DNA from: Saprospiraceae bacterium | GTDB lineage: Bacteria > Bacteroidota > Bacteroidia > Chitinophagales > Saprospiraceae | Assembly (NCBI GenBank): GCA_013214355.1 | Contig: JABSSL010000028.1 | Location: forward strand, 1 to 57,271 | Direction: 5' to 3' | DNA: 57,271 bases | Part shown: positions 33,458-43,593 of the stretch, one piece after another | Layout of the letters: each line of letters starts with the position of its first letter | How positions within the stretch are numbered: the stretch's first letter is position 1 | Translations under genes and position numbers: made by a program | Notes under the pieces: generated by a model | What the model saw: the letters and a program-made list of their open reading frames with translations, nothing else | Databases searched by the model: none | Told to the model about the DNA's origin: nothing

Positions 33458-35182
33458 ATGAGAATCCCACTTACACTGACACCACTAAGCTGGATTAGCT
33501 TGACGATCTGTTTGACGCTAATCGGTATCCCGTCCTTGACAGGACAGGATGCAACTGACAATCGATCCCTTAAAATCAGTGGAGGACTAAGATTATCCAA
33601 CGACTTCTATACCTCCAATGGAATTGACCCGCGTCGCGATGCCCTGCAATGGCGTGCCGTAGCGAATCTCAACCTGAATTTTGCGGGTATTTCTGCTCCT
33701 TTCTCACTGGCCTTCTCTGACGGCAACCAAGAATTTAACCTTCCTAGCTATACCTTCGTTGGTATAAGCCCTACCTATAAGTGGGCAACCCTACATTTGG
33801 GTGATCGCAGCATCAATTACTCCAAATACACCTTATCAGGTATCAACTTCCGGGGAGCAGGCTTTGAACTCCGACCCAATAAGTTTTATGTTTCTGGAAT
33901 GTATGGACAGTTACGCAGAGCTAGAGCAGAAGACTTAAACAGCCAACAGATGCTAGACCCCTCTTACAGAAGAATGGGGTACGGCATGAAAATGGGATAT
34001 CGAGGAAATGGCAGTGAATATAGTGTAATCCTGTTCGGTGCTGATGATGACGAAGAATCAATTGGTCAACCTGTTTCGACAGCCCTGACCCCCGCTAGTA
34101 ATGCCATCATCAGTGGGATAGTAAAACAAAAATTAGGTAAGCGTTTGTCTGCAGATCTAGAACTTGCGCATAGTGTGTACAACGCAGATCGCCGTGCAGA
34201 AGAATTAACAGATGCCGATACGGACTTCGGTAACCGTATCTTTGGTCTCTTTACCCCAAACGAAACGGCCATCGATGGCAATGCTTATCGGGCTAAGCTA
34301 AATTATGGTCTCAAAGGCTTTAACCTGCAAGGCGGATATGAAAGAATTGAGCGGGGCTTCCGTACGCTCGGTGCTTTATTCTTCCTTAGTGATGCAGAAT
34401 ACTATACAGCAGGATTCTCTAAGACCTTTATGAAGAATAAGATGACTTTCTTTGCTAATGGGGGACTAGAGCGAACTAATCTAGATGACTTCGAAAAGAA
34501 CGGGACTCGCCGAATAGTTGGATCCCTAAATCTTACTTATATCCCAAGTGAAAAGTGGTTGTTCAATACTTCGTACTCCAATTTTGAAAACACGACGAGG
34601 TTAAAGACCTTCGATGCAACCGCCATTGTCGATTCCCTGATCCTCGCTCAAACTACACAAGCCGGAAATGCGGTTGCCACCTACAACATTTCCAGCAGGG
34701 AAAACCCTTCTTCGTTGACCCTAGTATTATCTTATCAACAGGCCAATAGTATTGTGGATGATGTCGTACAAGATGATGCCAAGTCTCAGTTTTTCAATGG
34801 AAGTCTAATGTATTCCAAGACGCAGAGTCTACAAGATCTGCGGTATACAGCAGCCTTGAACTATAATCAAACGGAGCTAAGCATGCTGAATAATAGTACC
34901 ATCTCTCCTACCATTGGAATCACCAAGGGCTTTTATGAACGCAAGCTGCAGACCACTTTTAGAACTACCTATAACCTGATATCCTCTCAAAATCGAGGCA
35001 ATAGCAATGTCCTCAACCTTACCCTGGGGGCCACCTATCTCTACCAAGATGACCATTCTTTCTCTTTCAGTACCTCTTTTATCAATCGTACTGGAGGTGG
35101 GGAAGATTTTCCTTCATTTTCAGAATGGTATGGCCGATTAGCATATGGGTATCGATTTGGCGGAAATCTTCGCTTGTATTGA
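33458..35182 (+). CDS. predicted outer-membrane beta-barrel protein, first gene of the surface operon
   Basis: A 574-residue exported protein with a signal peptide (hydrophobic to about residue 28, ending LTGQ). The mature part is a long series of amphipathic strands with aromatic ends and Gly/Asn/Asp turns, for example FVGISPTYKWATLHLGDRSI near residues 104-123 and AYGYRFGGNLRLY at the C-terminus, a typical barrel end. It is too long for a PorP/SprF-type protein (about 300 residues). I recall similar barrels from other Bacteroidota with the HLGdR-like stretch, but cannot name the family. It sits 58 bases upstream of the giant FN3-containing gene and could be its outer-membrane partner. Confidence 0.7.
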   Translation: MRIPLTLTPLSWISLTICLTLIGIPSLTGQDATDNRSLKISGGLRLSNDFYTSNGIDPRRDALQWRAVANLNLNFAGISAPFSLAFSDGNQEFNLPSYTFVGISPTYKWATLHLGDRSINYSKYTLSGINFRGAGFELRPNKFYVSGMYGQLRRARAEDLNSQQMLDPSYRRMGYGMKMGYRGNGSEYSVILFGADDDEESIGQPVSTALTPASNAIISGIVKQKLGKRLSADLELAHSVYNADRRAEELTDADTDFGNRIFGLFTPNETAIDGNAYRAKLNYGLKGFNLQGGYERIERGFRTLGALFFLSDAEYYTAGFSKTFMKNKMTFFANGGLERTNLDDFEKNGTRRIVGSLNLTYIPSEKWLFNTSYSNFENTTRLKTFDATAIVDSLILAQTTQAGNAVATYNISSRENPSSLTLVLSYQQANSIVDDVVQDDAKSQFFNGSLMYSKTQSLQDLRYTAALNYNQTELSMLNNSTISPTIGITKGFYERKLQTTFRTTYNLISSQNRGNSNVLNLTLGATYLYQDDHSFSFSTSFINRTGGGEDFPSFSEWYGRLAYGYRFGGNLRLY

Positions 35183-35240
35183 TCCTTTCATTATATCCCT
35201 TTATCAGTTCGTCTACTAGACAAATATCCAACAAAGAACT

Positions 35241-38200
35241 ATGAAAGTCTTTTCTTTTTCATTAGTTGCAACATTATTCCTGTCCTTCGGCATCATGACC
35301 AATGCCTACTCGCAGGCATTCCCAGTTACGCTGGCCACGCAGTCAGTCCCTCCCCATTCGGGACGTTTATCTGATCTAGTCGCACCGGGTTTAGAGCGAT
35401 TGGGTGTCACTATGGTATTGAATGATCGGGAAGAATTATCTTATCAAGTTCGCCTGAGGTTCACCATTGAAGGCCAGGGGATCACCATTAGCAGCAAGGA
35501 AAACTTCAACCCCTCCCCTATCACGCTCAGTTTTGGGGTACCAACTCAGCTCTCCGGAGTAGAGCTTTCGGAGTACCTTGATTTGGATAATCTTAACTTC
35601 TCCGGAATCACGCGAGAGGCGTACCTACAACAAGGAGGGCTTCCAGAGGGCTTTTATACCCTGTGCTTTACAGCATATGACTTTGACCGTAGCAGCGAGG
35701 AGGCGGTTTCTTTCCAGTCTTGTACCGGTATCAGCGCCATACTCCAGGATCCTCCGGTAATCCTTTCACCCATCGGTCAACAATTGGTCACTAGTCCGCA
35801 AAACCTAGGTGTTCAGTGGCAAGAAAGACACGTGGGCGGTTTTCCAGTGGAATACACGGTACAGATTTTCAACTTCAACCCTAATCAAGGCTTAACAGCA
35901 GATCTAATCTTTGAATTTGAGCAGCCCATCGTGGAGCAAGTCATCAATATGGCCACGAGCACCTTGATCGGTCCAGCGGATCCTCCTTTGGTACGTGGTG
36001 GTCAGTACATCATGCGGGTTCGGGCCAGAGATATTACGCAATTAAACGCTTTCCAAAACGATGGCTGGAGTGCTCCTGAGTATTTCACCTATGGCGATGA
36101 CTGTGAGCCCCCTACCGGTATTGAAGTTAATGTATTGAATACCAACGAAGCAGCGCTCAATTGGCAACCCCTTCCAGGATACAACACCTATTTGATCCGC
36201 TATCGAGAATTCGGTAGAGTGGATGCCAATTGGTACGAAGATGAGACACCAATCATTAACCACACTTTATCTGGTCTTAGCGATGGAACTACTTACGAAT
36301 ATCAAATTCAAACGTTATGTAATGGCACCTCTCCTGGTTCATTCTCTTCCTTGGACACCTTTACTACCGAAGCGATTGTTTTTGATCCAGCAGACTTTGA
36401 TTGTAGCGAAGACTTCTCCCTACCTACTCCTTCCAACACTACGCCTATCGCTAGCCTAGAATTCGGCGACGTACTTAACTTGGGCGGATTTGAATTTAGG
36501 ATAACCAGCGCAGATCCTTCCGAAGAGGATCCGGAGGCATGGGACGGTACAGGCCTTGTCATTGTACCGTGGCTCGGATTAAAGATCATCTCTGAATTTG
36601 AGGGTTTATACGTCAATGAGATGAAGGAAGTATATGACGGTGAGGTTACTGCTGTATCTGAAGGTTTGGATGGAATTCCAGATTTTCAAAGTCCTGAAGA
36701 AGTGGCGGCTGAACTCCAGGCCACACCTATGCTTTGTGGAGCTGAGTATGAAGGTGGTGGAGATGAAGAAGAAGAACCAGAAGAAGAGGAAGGCGGTGAG
36801 GAGGAGGAGGAAGAAGAAGCTGAAGAAGAAGAGGAGGAAGAGCCCATGGAAGTAACTTTCGATATGCTGATGGCTAACCTAGGAGGAGTGACCTTACCGG
36901 TTTCCCTAGGTGAGGCCCCTAACATGATTGCCATTGATGAAATGGTATTCACTCCGAGCGGTGCTTCCCTCAGTGCTTTCATGTCTGCTGAAATTCCAGT
37001 AGCGAATCAGTATGTAGCTTTTGGCTTAACGCAAGGGCAATTCCATCCCGGCGGGATGCTAGGTAATTCGAATTTGATCCTATTGAATGATATCCCTGTG
37101 AATCTAGGGGATAAGATTCTACTCAACATCAAAGCGGGAGATAACACCTATGTTTCCTGGAATTGTCAAGGCATTTCCTCGATTGGCTTGGAGGGTGAGG
37201 TAGCTTTTTGTAGAGACTTGTTGGTCCCAGTTGATGAAAGCACATTCGAACGCCTAGATGATGGCTACGTAACGGCCTCCTTCGTAACCTCGATGCCGGC
37301 TTGGGGTGAATTTGTAGCGGAGATGAGTATGTCTCCTTTTGAGTTACCGAAACTGGAAGACTGGACTTGGTCCGTAGAAAGTGCAGTTTTCGACCTCAGT
37401 GCTGAAGTTACACCTGAAGCCGTCACCTTCCCAGAAGATTATTCGCATGCGGATGTAGAAAGCGAAGAGGGAGCAGATAATCCACTTTGGACTGGATTCT
37501 ATTTAGCAGCCTTAAATATCAAACTACCCGAAAAATTCAATGACAGTGACCCAGATACTCCCATCCAACTAGGTGCAACCGACATCATCATCGACTATAC
37601 GGGATTCTCGGGGAATGTGTATGGTGTAAATGTGCTGAGTGTGGAGGACGGGCGAGTCGGAAGCTGGGGCTTTTCCATTGATTCTTTAGGAATCACCGTA
37701 CAATCGAATCAGTTCAAGAGTGCCGGCATGGCGGGTGTACTTGATATCTCTGCCTTTGAGTCACCGCTCGCCTACGGTTGTGTGATCCAACCTGAAGACG
37801 GCTATTTCTTTAGCCTTGCGCTGACGGAGGATGTGGAGATGGATGCGTGGAGAGCCAACATGACCTTAGCTGCTGATTCTGAAATTAGCATGGAATACCT
37901 CACGGAGGACAAGAGTTTCACCGCTAGTGCCATTCTGCATGGTTCAGCCAGTTTCTCTCCTTCCGTTGGAAAAGATAAATCCAGGGATGCGCCAGATAAA
38001 ATGACGCTTCCTACCGTCAATTTTGAAAACTTCGAATTAAGTACCGGCCCTCCCTATTTAGTAAATATCGGTAGCTGGGAACTGGTCAACGGGGATGGCG
38101 AGCAGCCGCTTCTATCTGGCTTCCCACTAACGATCAATAGCATCGGGCTTTCGCAGGAAGAAAATACGGTCAGTTTCATGATTGACGCCGCCATCAACCT

Positions 38201-41200
38201 GGTCGGTGCCGACGATTCCGGTTTCTCGGCTGGTGGATCGATCTCTTTGAACTCCTTAGTTGAGATTGACGATAGTGGCAAGCAAGTCTGGACTTTCGAT
38301 GGCGTGGAGGTAGGAGAGCTATTCCTCGATGTCAGTGGTCCCGGCTATGCACTCTTTGGTACGATCAACTTTTATGAAGATACCCCAGGATATGGTTCAG
38401 GCTTCCGAGCCATGGTGGAGGCTACCTTTGAGCCCAAGTTGAGTGTGGGCGCTGTAGCCCAATTTGGAGAAGTAGATGGCTATCGGTACTGGTTTGCCGA
38501 TGCGATGGCTTCTTTCGAACCCGGCATTGCCATTGGTACTACTGGCTTAGCGCTTTACGGCTTTGGTGGTGGTGCGAGTTACCACATGCAGCGGGGCAGT
38601 CTAGAAGACCTAGAATTACCCGAACCGGAAGAAGGAGAAGAAGAGGAATTACCCGAGGATATTGGACTCTCTTTATCTGGTACACAATACATACCGAATC
38701 AGGATTATGGCATCGGGATAAGGGCTCGAATCGGGATAGGCCTTGTTAATCCGAATATGTTTAATAGCGATCTAATGCTGGAAATCATATTCAACTCTAG
38801 TGGTGGTCTCGCTTCCATAGCCTTTGAAGGAGATGCCCGCTTCATGACTCCTCCGCCTACTGGCGAAGATGAAGAAGATCCAGCCTTAAGGTGCGTATTG
38901 GCAATGGAATATGATTTTGAAAATGAATCCTTCCATGCTCAATTAGACCTCTACTTGAATGTAGCCAAAGGATTAATCACCGGTGCTTACGAAGAAAATC
39001 TAGCAGGAACGGGTATTATACATGCAGATCCTGAACTCTGGTATATACATCTCGGAACTCCTGATAATCGGATCATGATTAGTTACTCCTTACCCGGCTT
39101 AGATGGCCTAGGAGGAAGCTCAGCCGAAGATGCACCTGATGATGCGGGTGATGATGATAAACAGATCGATTGGGGCAGCGTGGGATTACTCTTTACCGCT
39201 TATCTGGATGCGGGGATGAACCTGCCGCCCTTCCCAGACTTACCTCCAGAGGTTATTGATATTCTGGGCGATGGAGACTACAGTTTAATCAATCAGGATG
39301 ATCCCCGATTCCAATCTGGTACAGGCTTGATGTTTGGTGCAGCTATGCATTTGAATATCCCTGAATTGAAATTCTTGGCCTTCTACGCAGAATTTGCTGC
39401 TGGAGCTGGCTTTGATGTGATGATGATCAATCTAGGTGAGGCCGCAAGATGTGCTGGGAATGAGAATGATCCTAACCCAATTGGTGTTAATGGCTGGTAT
39501 GCCATGGGGCAGATTTGGGCATATGTAGAAGGAGCCATCGGTATTAAAGTGAATGTATTTGGTATCAAAGGGAACTTTGAAATTCTCTCTATAGCGGCGG
39601 CGGCTGTACTGCAAGCCAAGTTGCCCAATCCGATGTGGATGAGAGGCATTGTTGGTGGTAAATACAGTATCCTCGGAGGATTGGTGAAAGGTAATTGCCG
39701 CTTCGAATTCGAAGTAGGTCAGAAATGTGAGATCGTTGGAGCAGATGTACTAGCGGGAATCGAATTGATCGGTAGCACACAACCCAACGCCAATACGGAC
39801 GAAGATGTGGATGTTTTTATCCGGCCACAGGTAACCTTTAATCTACCGATAGGAGACATCTTCGAACTACAAGACGATGAAGGTAATGTGACCCAGTATC
39901 GACCAAGCCTATACCAATTTGACATTATTGACAATAATACAGGACTAGCGATCAATGGAGACTACGAATGGAACGAAACTAATGATGTAGTGGTCTTCAC
40001 TCCGTCCGACATCTTAACCGGTAATGCATCCTACAAACTGCTGGTTAATGTACGTTTTGACAAACGTGCAGAAGGTACTGCCACTTGGACGCCATTGTTC
40101 AACGATTCGGGACAACGCGTTGAACAGAGCGCTGATGTTGATTTCACGACGGGTCCTGCCCCAGACTACATTCCACACCATAACGTAGCCTACAGTTATC
40201 CGGTCATTGATCAATTTAACTTCCTAAGAACAGAAGCTAACAGCGGATACATTCAGTTGAAGCAAGGACAACCCTATCTCTTCGAAACTGAACCCAGTTT
40301 TGCCTTAGATGCAGCCGATTGGGATCAGAAATTGATCTTCTATCAAAATGGTAGTCAAGCAGCGACAGCTGGCTTCTCTTACAACAATTCTGGCAAGCGC
40401 GTAAATTTTGCTATCCCTGGTGCACAGCTAGCCACCAATACTGTTTCTCGCGTGGCAATTGTAAACGTACCTGCCAATACCGGTAGTGGTGTAGATGACA
40501 ACGTTCAAGATTTGGAACAAGAACTACTGTCTTATCAAAATGACGACTCTGACGGAGAATTCACCACCATTATTATACAAGCAAAGGTTGCCGAAGGGCA
40601 GCTCAGTGACTTAAAAGAAAAGGATGTGTATACCTCCAATTTCCGAACCAGTTACTACAGCAACTTTAATCAGAAGATGAGTGGTCTAGATCTAACCGAA
40701 CAGTATTCTGACGCCATTTTGATCGATCCAACCGGACAATCTAGTTCAGCGATCCAAACCTTTGGAGCGGTTCTAAACGGAAATGAATACTTCGACCTTT
40801 TCGACCAAGATGGTTACAACAACGGAGGCCAGAATATTAGTCCATTGATCCAACCCGTAGCTGATCTTAGTGTAACGGGCAACGATTGGTTCAATAGCAA
40901 AATGGCACCTAACATGTACAACCATGTTCCCGTTCCGCCAAGCATAGCACTAGACTGGCGTGATCCAGCAGAATATGGAGAGGTTCCGTCAAAAGCGGTA
41001 TTCATTTCGCAAGGTGGCACTCCACACCGCTTAACGGAAGATGATGTACTGGCTGGAACTGCGAATCCTCCATTACGTAATACCGTCATCGTGTACCAAC
41101 TGCCTTACTATATGATCATGGATTACTTTGAATATCAGCAAGACGTGGCAGGGTACTATGTGACAAATCCAAGCATGTCGAAGGAGTTGGTAGACTTCCT

Positions 41201-41324
41201 AAACTGGGGATTTGCCTATCCGGACTACGGTAATTATAGAGTTCGGTTTGAATACACTTTGCCTGGTCAATCCACGCCGACTTCCTCAGTGGACTTAGAT
41301 CTGCTATACGGTAACAGTAACTAG
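35241..41324 (+). CDS. giant exported FN3/Ig-like protein with poly-glutamate linker (possibly TANFOR type)
   Basis: A 2027-residue exported protein with a Sec signal (ends near SQA, residue 26). Residues about 28-165 contain QVRLRFTIEGQGI and LPEGFYTLCFTAYDF, which resemble what I recall of the TANFOR domain; this name is tentative. An FN3-like domain lies at about 290-378 (CEPPTGIEVNV ... ALNWQPLPGYNTYLIRYRE). Residues 508-534 are 22 Glu of 27. A long beta-rich centre of unknown fold follows (about 540-1500). An Ig-like domain near 1520-1650 includes NDVVVFTPSDILTGN and the DFTTGP end typical of Big_5 domains. A second acidic segment is near residues 1125-1140. No T9SS sorting domain is visible at the C-terminus. 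Role unknown; likely part of a cell-surface assembly with the neighbouring genes. Confidence 0.78.
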   Translation: MKVFSFSLVATLFLSFGIMTNAYSQAFPVTLATQSVPPHSGRLSDLVAPGLERLGVTMVLNDREELSYQVRLRFTIEGQGITISSKENFNPSPITLSFGVPTQLSGVELSEYLDLDNLNFSGITREAYLQQGGLPEGFYTLCFTAYDFDRSSEEAVSFQSCTGISAILQDPPVILSPIGQQLVTSPQNLGVQWQERHVGGFPVEYTVQIFNFNPNQGLTADLIFEFEQPIVEQVINMATSTLIGPADPPLVRGGQYIMRVRARDITQLNAFQNDGWSAPEYFTYGDDCEPPTGIEVNVLNTNEAALNWQPLPGYNTYLIRYREFGRVDANWYEDETPIINHTLSGLSDGTTYEYQIQTLCNGTSPGSFSSLDTFTTEAIVFDPADFDCSEDFSLPTPSNTTPIASLEFGDVLNLGGFEFRITSADPSEEDPEAWDGTGLVIVPWLGLKIISEFEGLYVNEMKEVYDGEVTAVSEGLDGIPDFQSPEEVAAELQATPMLCGAEYEGGGDEEEEPEEEEGGEEEEEEEAEEEEEEEPMEVTFDMLMANLGGVTLPVSLGEAPNMIAIDEMVFTPSGASLSAFMSAEIPVANQYVAFGLTQGQFHPGGMLGNSNLILLNDIPVNLGDKILLNIKAGDNTYVSWNCQGISSIGLEGEVAFCRDLLVPVDESTFERLDDGYVTASFVTSMPAWGEFVAEMSMSPFELPKLEDWTWSVESAVFDLSAEVTPEAVTFPEDYSHADVESEEGADNPLWTGFYLAALNIKLPEKFNDSDPDTPIQLGATDIIIDYTGFSGNVYGVNVLSVEDGRVGSWGFSIDSLGITVQSNQFKSAGMAGVLDISAFESPLAYGCVIQPEDGYFFSLALTEDVEMDAWRANMTLAADSEISMEYLTEDKSFTASAILHGSASFSPSVGKDKSRDAPDKMTLPTVNFENFELSTGPPYLVNIGSWELVNGDGEQPLLSGFPLTINSIGLSQEENTVSFMIDAAINLVGADDSGFSAGGSISLNSLVEIDDSGKQVWTFDGVEVGELFLDVSGPGYALFGTINFYEDTPGYGSGFRAMVEATFEPKLSVGAVAQFGEVDGYRYWFADAMASFEPGIAIGTTGLALYGFGGGASYHMQRGSLEDLELPEPEEGEEEELPEDIGLSLSGTQYIPNQDYGIGIRARIGIGLVNPNMFNSDLMLEIIFNSSGGLASIAFEGDARFMTPPPTGEDEEDPALRCVLAMEYDFENESFHAQLDLYLNVAKGLITGAYEENLAGTGIIHADPELWYIHLGTPDNRIMISYSLPGLDGLGGSSAEDAPDDAGDDDKQIDWGSVGLLFTAYLDAGMNLPPFPDLPPEVIDILGDGDYSLINQDDPRFQSGTGLMFGAAMHLNIPELKFLAFYAEFAAGAGFDVMMINLGEAARCAGNENDPNPIGVNGWYAMGQIWAYVEGAIGIKVNVFGIKGNFEILSIAAAAVLQAKLPNPMWMRGIVGGKYSILGGLVKGNCRFEFEVGQKCEIVGADVLAGIELIGSTQPNANTDEDVDVFIRPQVTFNLPIGDIFELQDDEGNVTQYRPSLYQFDIIDNNTGLAINGDYEWNETNDVVVFTPSDILTGNASYKLLVNVRFDKRAEGTATWTPLFNDSGQRVEQSADVDFTTGPAPDYIPHHNVAYSYPVIDQFNFLRTEANSGYIQLKQGQPYLFETEPSFALDAADWDQKLIFYQNGSQAATAGFSYNNSGKRVNFAIPGAQLATNTVSRVAIVNVPANTGSGVDDNVQDLEQELLSYQNDDSDGEFTTIIIQAKVAEGQLSDLKEKDVYTSNFRTSYYSNFNQKMSGLDLTEQYSDAILIDPTGQSSSAIQTFGAVLNGNEYFDLFDQDGYNNGGQNISPLIQPVADLSVTGNDWFNSKMAPNMYNHVPVPPSIALDWRDPAEYGEVPSKAVFISQGGTPHRLTEDDVLAGTANPPLRNTVIVYQLPYYMIMDYFEYQQDVAGYYVTNPSMSKELVDFLNWGFAYPDYGNYRVRFEYTLPGQSTPTSSVDLDLLYGNSN

Positions 41325-41349
41325 CCCCTAATCCAAAAATAGAACAGAG

Positions 41350-43560
41350 ATGAACTCAAAATATTTAATCTTATGCTTCTTCATTGGTCTTGCACACAGC
41401 ATTAGCGGCCAGATCAATCCAGAACAGGTGGAAGTTAGAGCCCTGAAAATGCTAGCTCGCACCAATGGCAAAGAAATCAAATTGCGCTGGGCACCTACTT
41501 CTCCCGATACCTGGTTTGATTGCAATGAGGTGGGGTATTTATTAGTACGACATACCTACAAACGCAACGGGCAGTTGTTAGGTTGGGAAGAAAGATCGGT
41601 GCCAGTCCCCATGACGGAAAATCCCATCTTTCCCTTGCAAACAGAGGCAGAATGGCAACCCATCATGCAACGCAATGAATATGCCGCGATTGGAGCACAA
41701 GCTATTTTTGGCAACTCATTTGGGGTAGAAACGGGAACGGAGGGCTTTGAAGCAAGCCTAACCAATAAGGCAGCAGATGACATCAACCGCTACGGTTTTG
41801 GCCTCTTTGCAGCGGACCACTCTTACGAGGCAGCCCAGGCTATGGGCTTGGCTTTTACTGACAGAACAGTCAAGCCTGGAGAGAGTTACGTTTACCGGAT
41901 TTATCCAGCCACACAACCCAGTTTTCCAATCGGTGAGATAGAGGTAGGGGAAGAGGAAACCATCCCTATGGGAGAAATCAGTCGAATCGACACTGGAAGC
42001 GTAGCCGTGGGTACGGATGATATTTACACCTTACCGAAGATCTTGGAAGTAAAAGCTAATTTTGACAACAAATCTGTACTGGTCAGTTGGAATAAGGAGT
42101 TGTTCAAGCTATTCTACGTAAGCTATATCATAGAAAAATCGGAGGATGGCCTAAATTGGAAATCCATTCGCAGTAAGCCTTTTATCACAGTAGGCAAAGA
42201 AAAGGATGGAACCGATTTAGCTTTTATACCTGATTCCTTAGCTCAAAATAATACCCCATACTTTTACCGGGTAAAGGGGGTGACCCCCTTCGACGAAGTA
42301 GGGCCCCCATCTGATCCAGTACAGGGAATGGGCATCGACCCTAAGCCTTCCTATTATCCTACCATTACCTCAATCTCCATGAACAATGATGGGGGATTTA
42401 ATTTGGGTTGGGAGTTTAATGAAGGGGATAATGACAAAATCTTAGGTTTTGAAGTCCTACGAAGTACAAATGATCAAGGTCCATTCCAAAAAATCAGCCC
42501 GGAAGAACTGCTTCCTGCCAATAGTCGTGCCTTTATTGATCCTGAACCCCTACCCACCAATTACTACCTAGTGGTAGCAAAGGATCAATATGCGAGAGAA
42601 ATGTCGTCATTCGCCGCCTTAGGCCAAATCGATGATATCACGCCCCCTGCAGTACCCACCAATCTTCGAGGAACTATCCTAAAAAATGGCGCCATGGTGG
42701 TAACCTGGGACAAGAATAAGGAGCCAGATTTCTTGGGATACCGCGTATACGTTTCCAATCACCCAATCGCTGAATACACCCAAGTAACCAGTAAACCGAC
42801 ACCGGATAATTTCTTTATTGATACCTTGAGTCTCAACACCTTAACTGAAGAACTATTTGTAAAGGTTTTTTCGGTGGATTATCGCCAAAATGGCTCGGAG
42901 TTTTCTGAGGTAGTAAGCTTGACACGCCCCGATACCATTCCACCGACTTCGCCCGTCTTCAAGGATATTCAATCTACCACAGAGGGGGTTACGCTAGCTT
43001 GGGCCAATAGCTCCAGCAGAGATGTCGTAACTCATGAACTACAGCGCAGCCCAGTGGGTGAGGAAAATTGGCAAACCATTTACGCCACCGACCTTACCAA
43101 CACGGAAACCTACAGTAGCTTCATCGATAGTACAGCAGAAGTTGGTCAGCCATTTCAATACAAAATTGTGGCTAAAGACAATGCAGACCTTACCAGTAGC
43201 TCCAAAATAGCACAAGCACAGATTATCGATGACTTCATTCGCCAGCCAGTAAAGAATCTCAATGCTACTGCAGACCGCAGAGCAAAACACATTACGCTTG
43301 AATGGGAGTATCCAGAATCCGATAAAGTGCAAACCTTTATCATTTTCAAATCTAATGGTGAGAAGAAGATGGTTAGCTATGCCGGAACAACCCCGGAGGA
43401 AAGTCTTACCACCCAAGGAAGAGGAAGGAGAAAGAAAAGCAAATTCACCTTCCAAGACCAGTCCATAAAAATGAACACCCAATATCAGTATAGTGTCAAG
43501 GTGCTGCACAAGGATGGAGCGCAATCCCCTCTAGCACCTGCTATCCAAGTGAATTACTAA
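41350..43560 (+). CDS. exported fibronectin type III-repeat protein
   Basis: A 736-residue exported protein with a Sec signal ending HSISGQ (residue 21). After an N-terminal region unlike FN3 (about 22-230), several FN3-like modules follow, at about 232-325, 335-430, 436-530, 533-635 and 640-735. They show ILEVKANFDNKSVLVSWNKE, PPAVPTNLRGT, PPTSPVFKDIQST, and QPVKNLNATADRRAKHITLEWEY starts, and YRVKGV, YKIVAKD and YSVKVL ends. A short RGRRKKS basic segment lies near residue 697. No sorting domain is evident. The gene lies 25 bases after the 2027-residue protein and 33 bases before the giant adhesin, so it belongs to the same transcript. Adhesive or scaffold role inferred. Confidence 0.8.
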   Translation: MNSKYLILCFFIGLAHSISGQINPEQVEVRALKMLARTNGKEIKLRWAPTSPDTWFDCNEVGYLLVRHTYKRNGQLLGWEERSVPVPMTENPIFPLQTEAEWQPIMQRNEYAAIGAQAIFGNSFGVETGTEGFEASLTNKAADDINRYGFGLFAADHSYEAAQAMGLAFTDRTVKPGESYVYRIYPATQPSFPIGEIEVGEEETIPMGEISRIDTGSVAVGTDDIYTLPKILEVKANFDNKSVLVSWNKELFKLFYVSYIIEKSEDGLNWKSIRSKPFITVGKEKDGTDLAFIPDSLAQNNTPYFYRVKGVTPFDEVGPPSDPVQGMGIDPKPSYYPTITSISMNNDGGFNLGWEFNEGDNDKILGFEVLRSTNDQGPFQKISPEELLPANSRAFIDPEPLPTNYYLVVAKDQYAREMSSFAALGQIDDITPPAVPTNLRGTILKNGAMVVTWDKNKEPDFLGYRVYVSNHPIAEYTQVTSKPTPDNFFIDTLSLNTLTEELFVKVFSVDYRQNGSEFSEVVSLTRPDTIPPTSPVFKDIQSTTEGVTLAWANSSSRDVVTHELQRSPVGEENWQTIYATDLTNTETYSSFIDSTAEVGQPFQYKIVAKDNADLTSSSKIAQAQIIDDFIRQPVKNLNATADRRAKHITLEWEYPESDKVQTFIIFKSNGEKKMVSYAGTTPEESLTTQGRGRRKKSKFTFQDQSIKMNTQYQYSVKVLHKDGAQSPLAPAIQVNY

Positions 43561-43593
43561 GCCATTTCAAATCTAGACCGAAACAATCACACC

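Noticed and set aside
33458-35182. PorP/SprF-type partner of the adhesin
   Set aside because: 574 residues is about twice the usual length and no PorP/SprF motif was recognised.
36686-36982. 98-codon minus-strand frame with a poly-Ser tract
   Set aside because: It is the antisense reading of the Glu tract in the 2027-residue protein.
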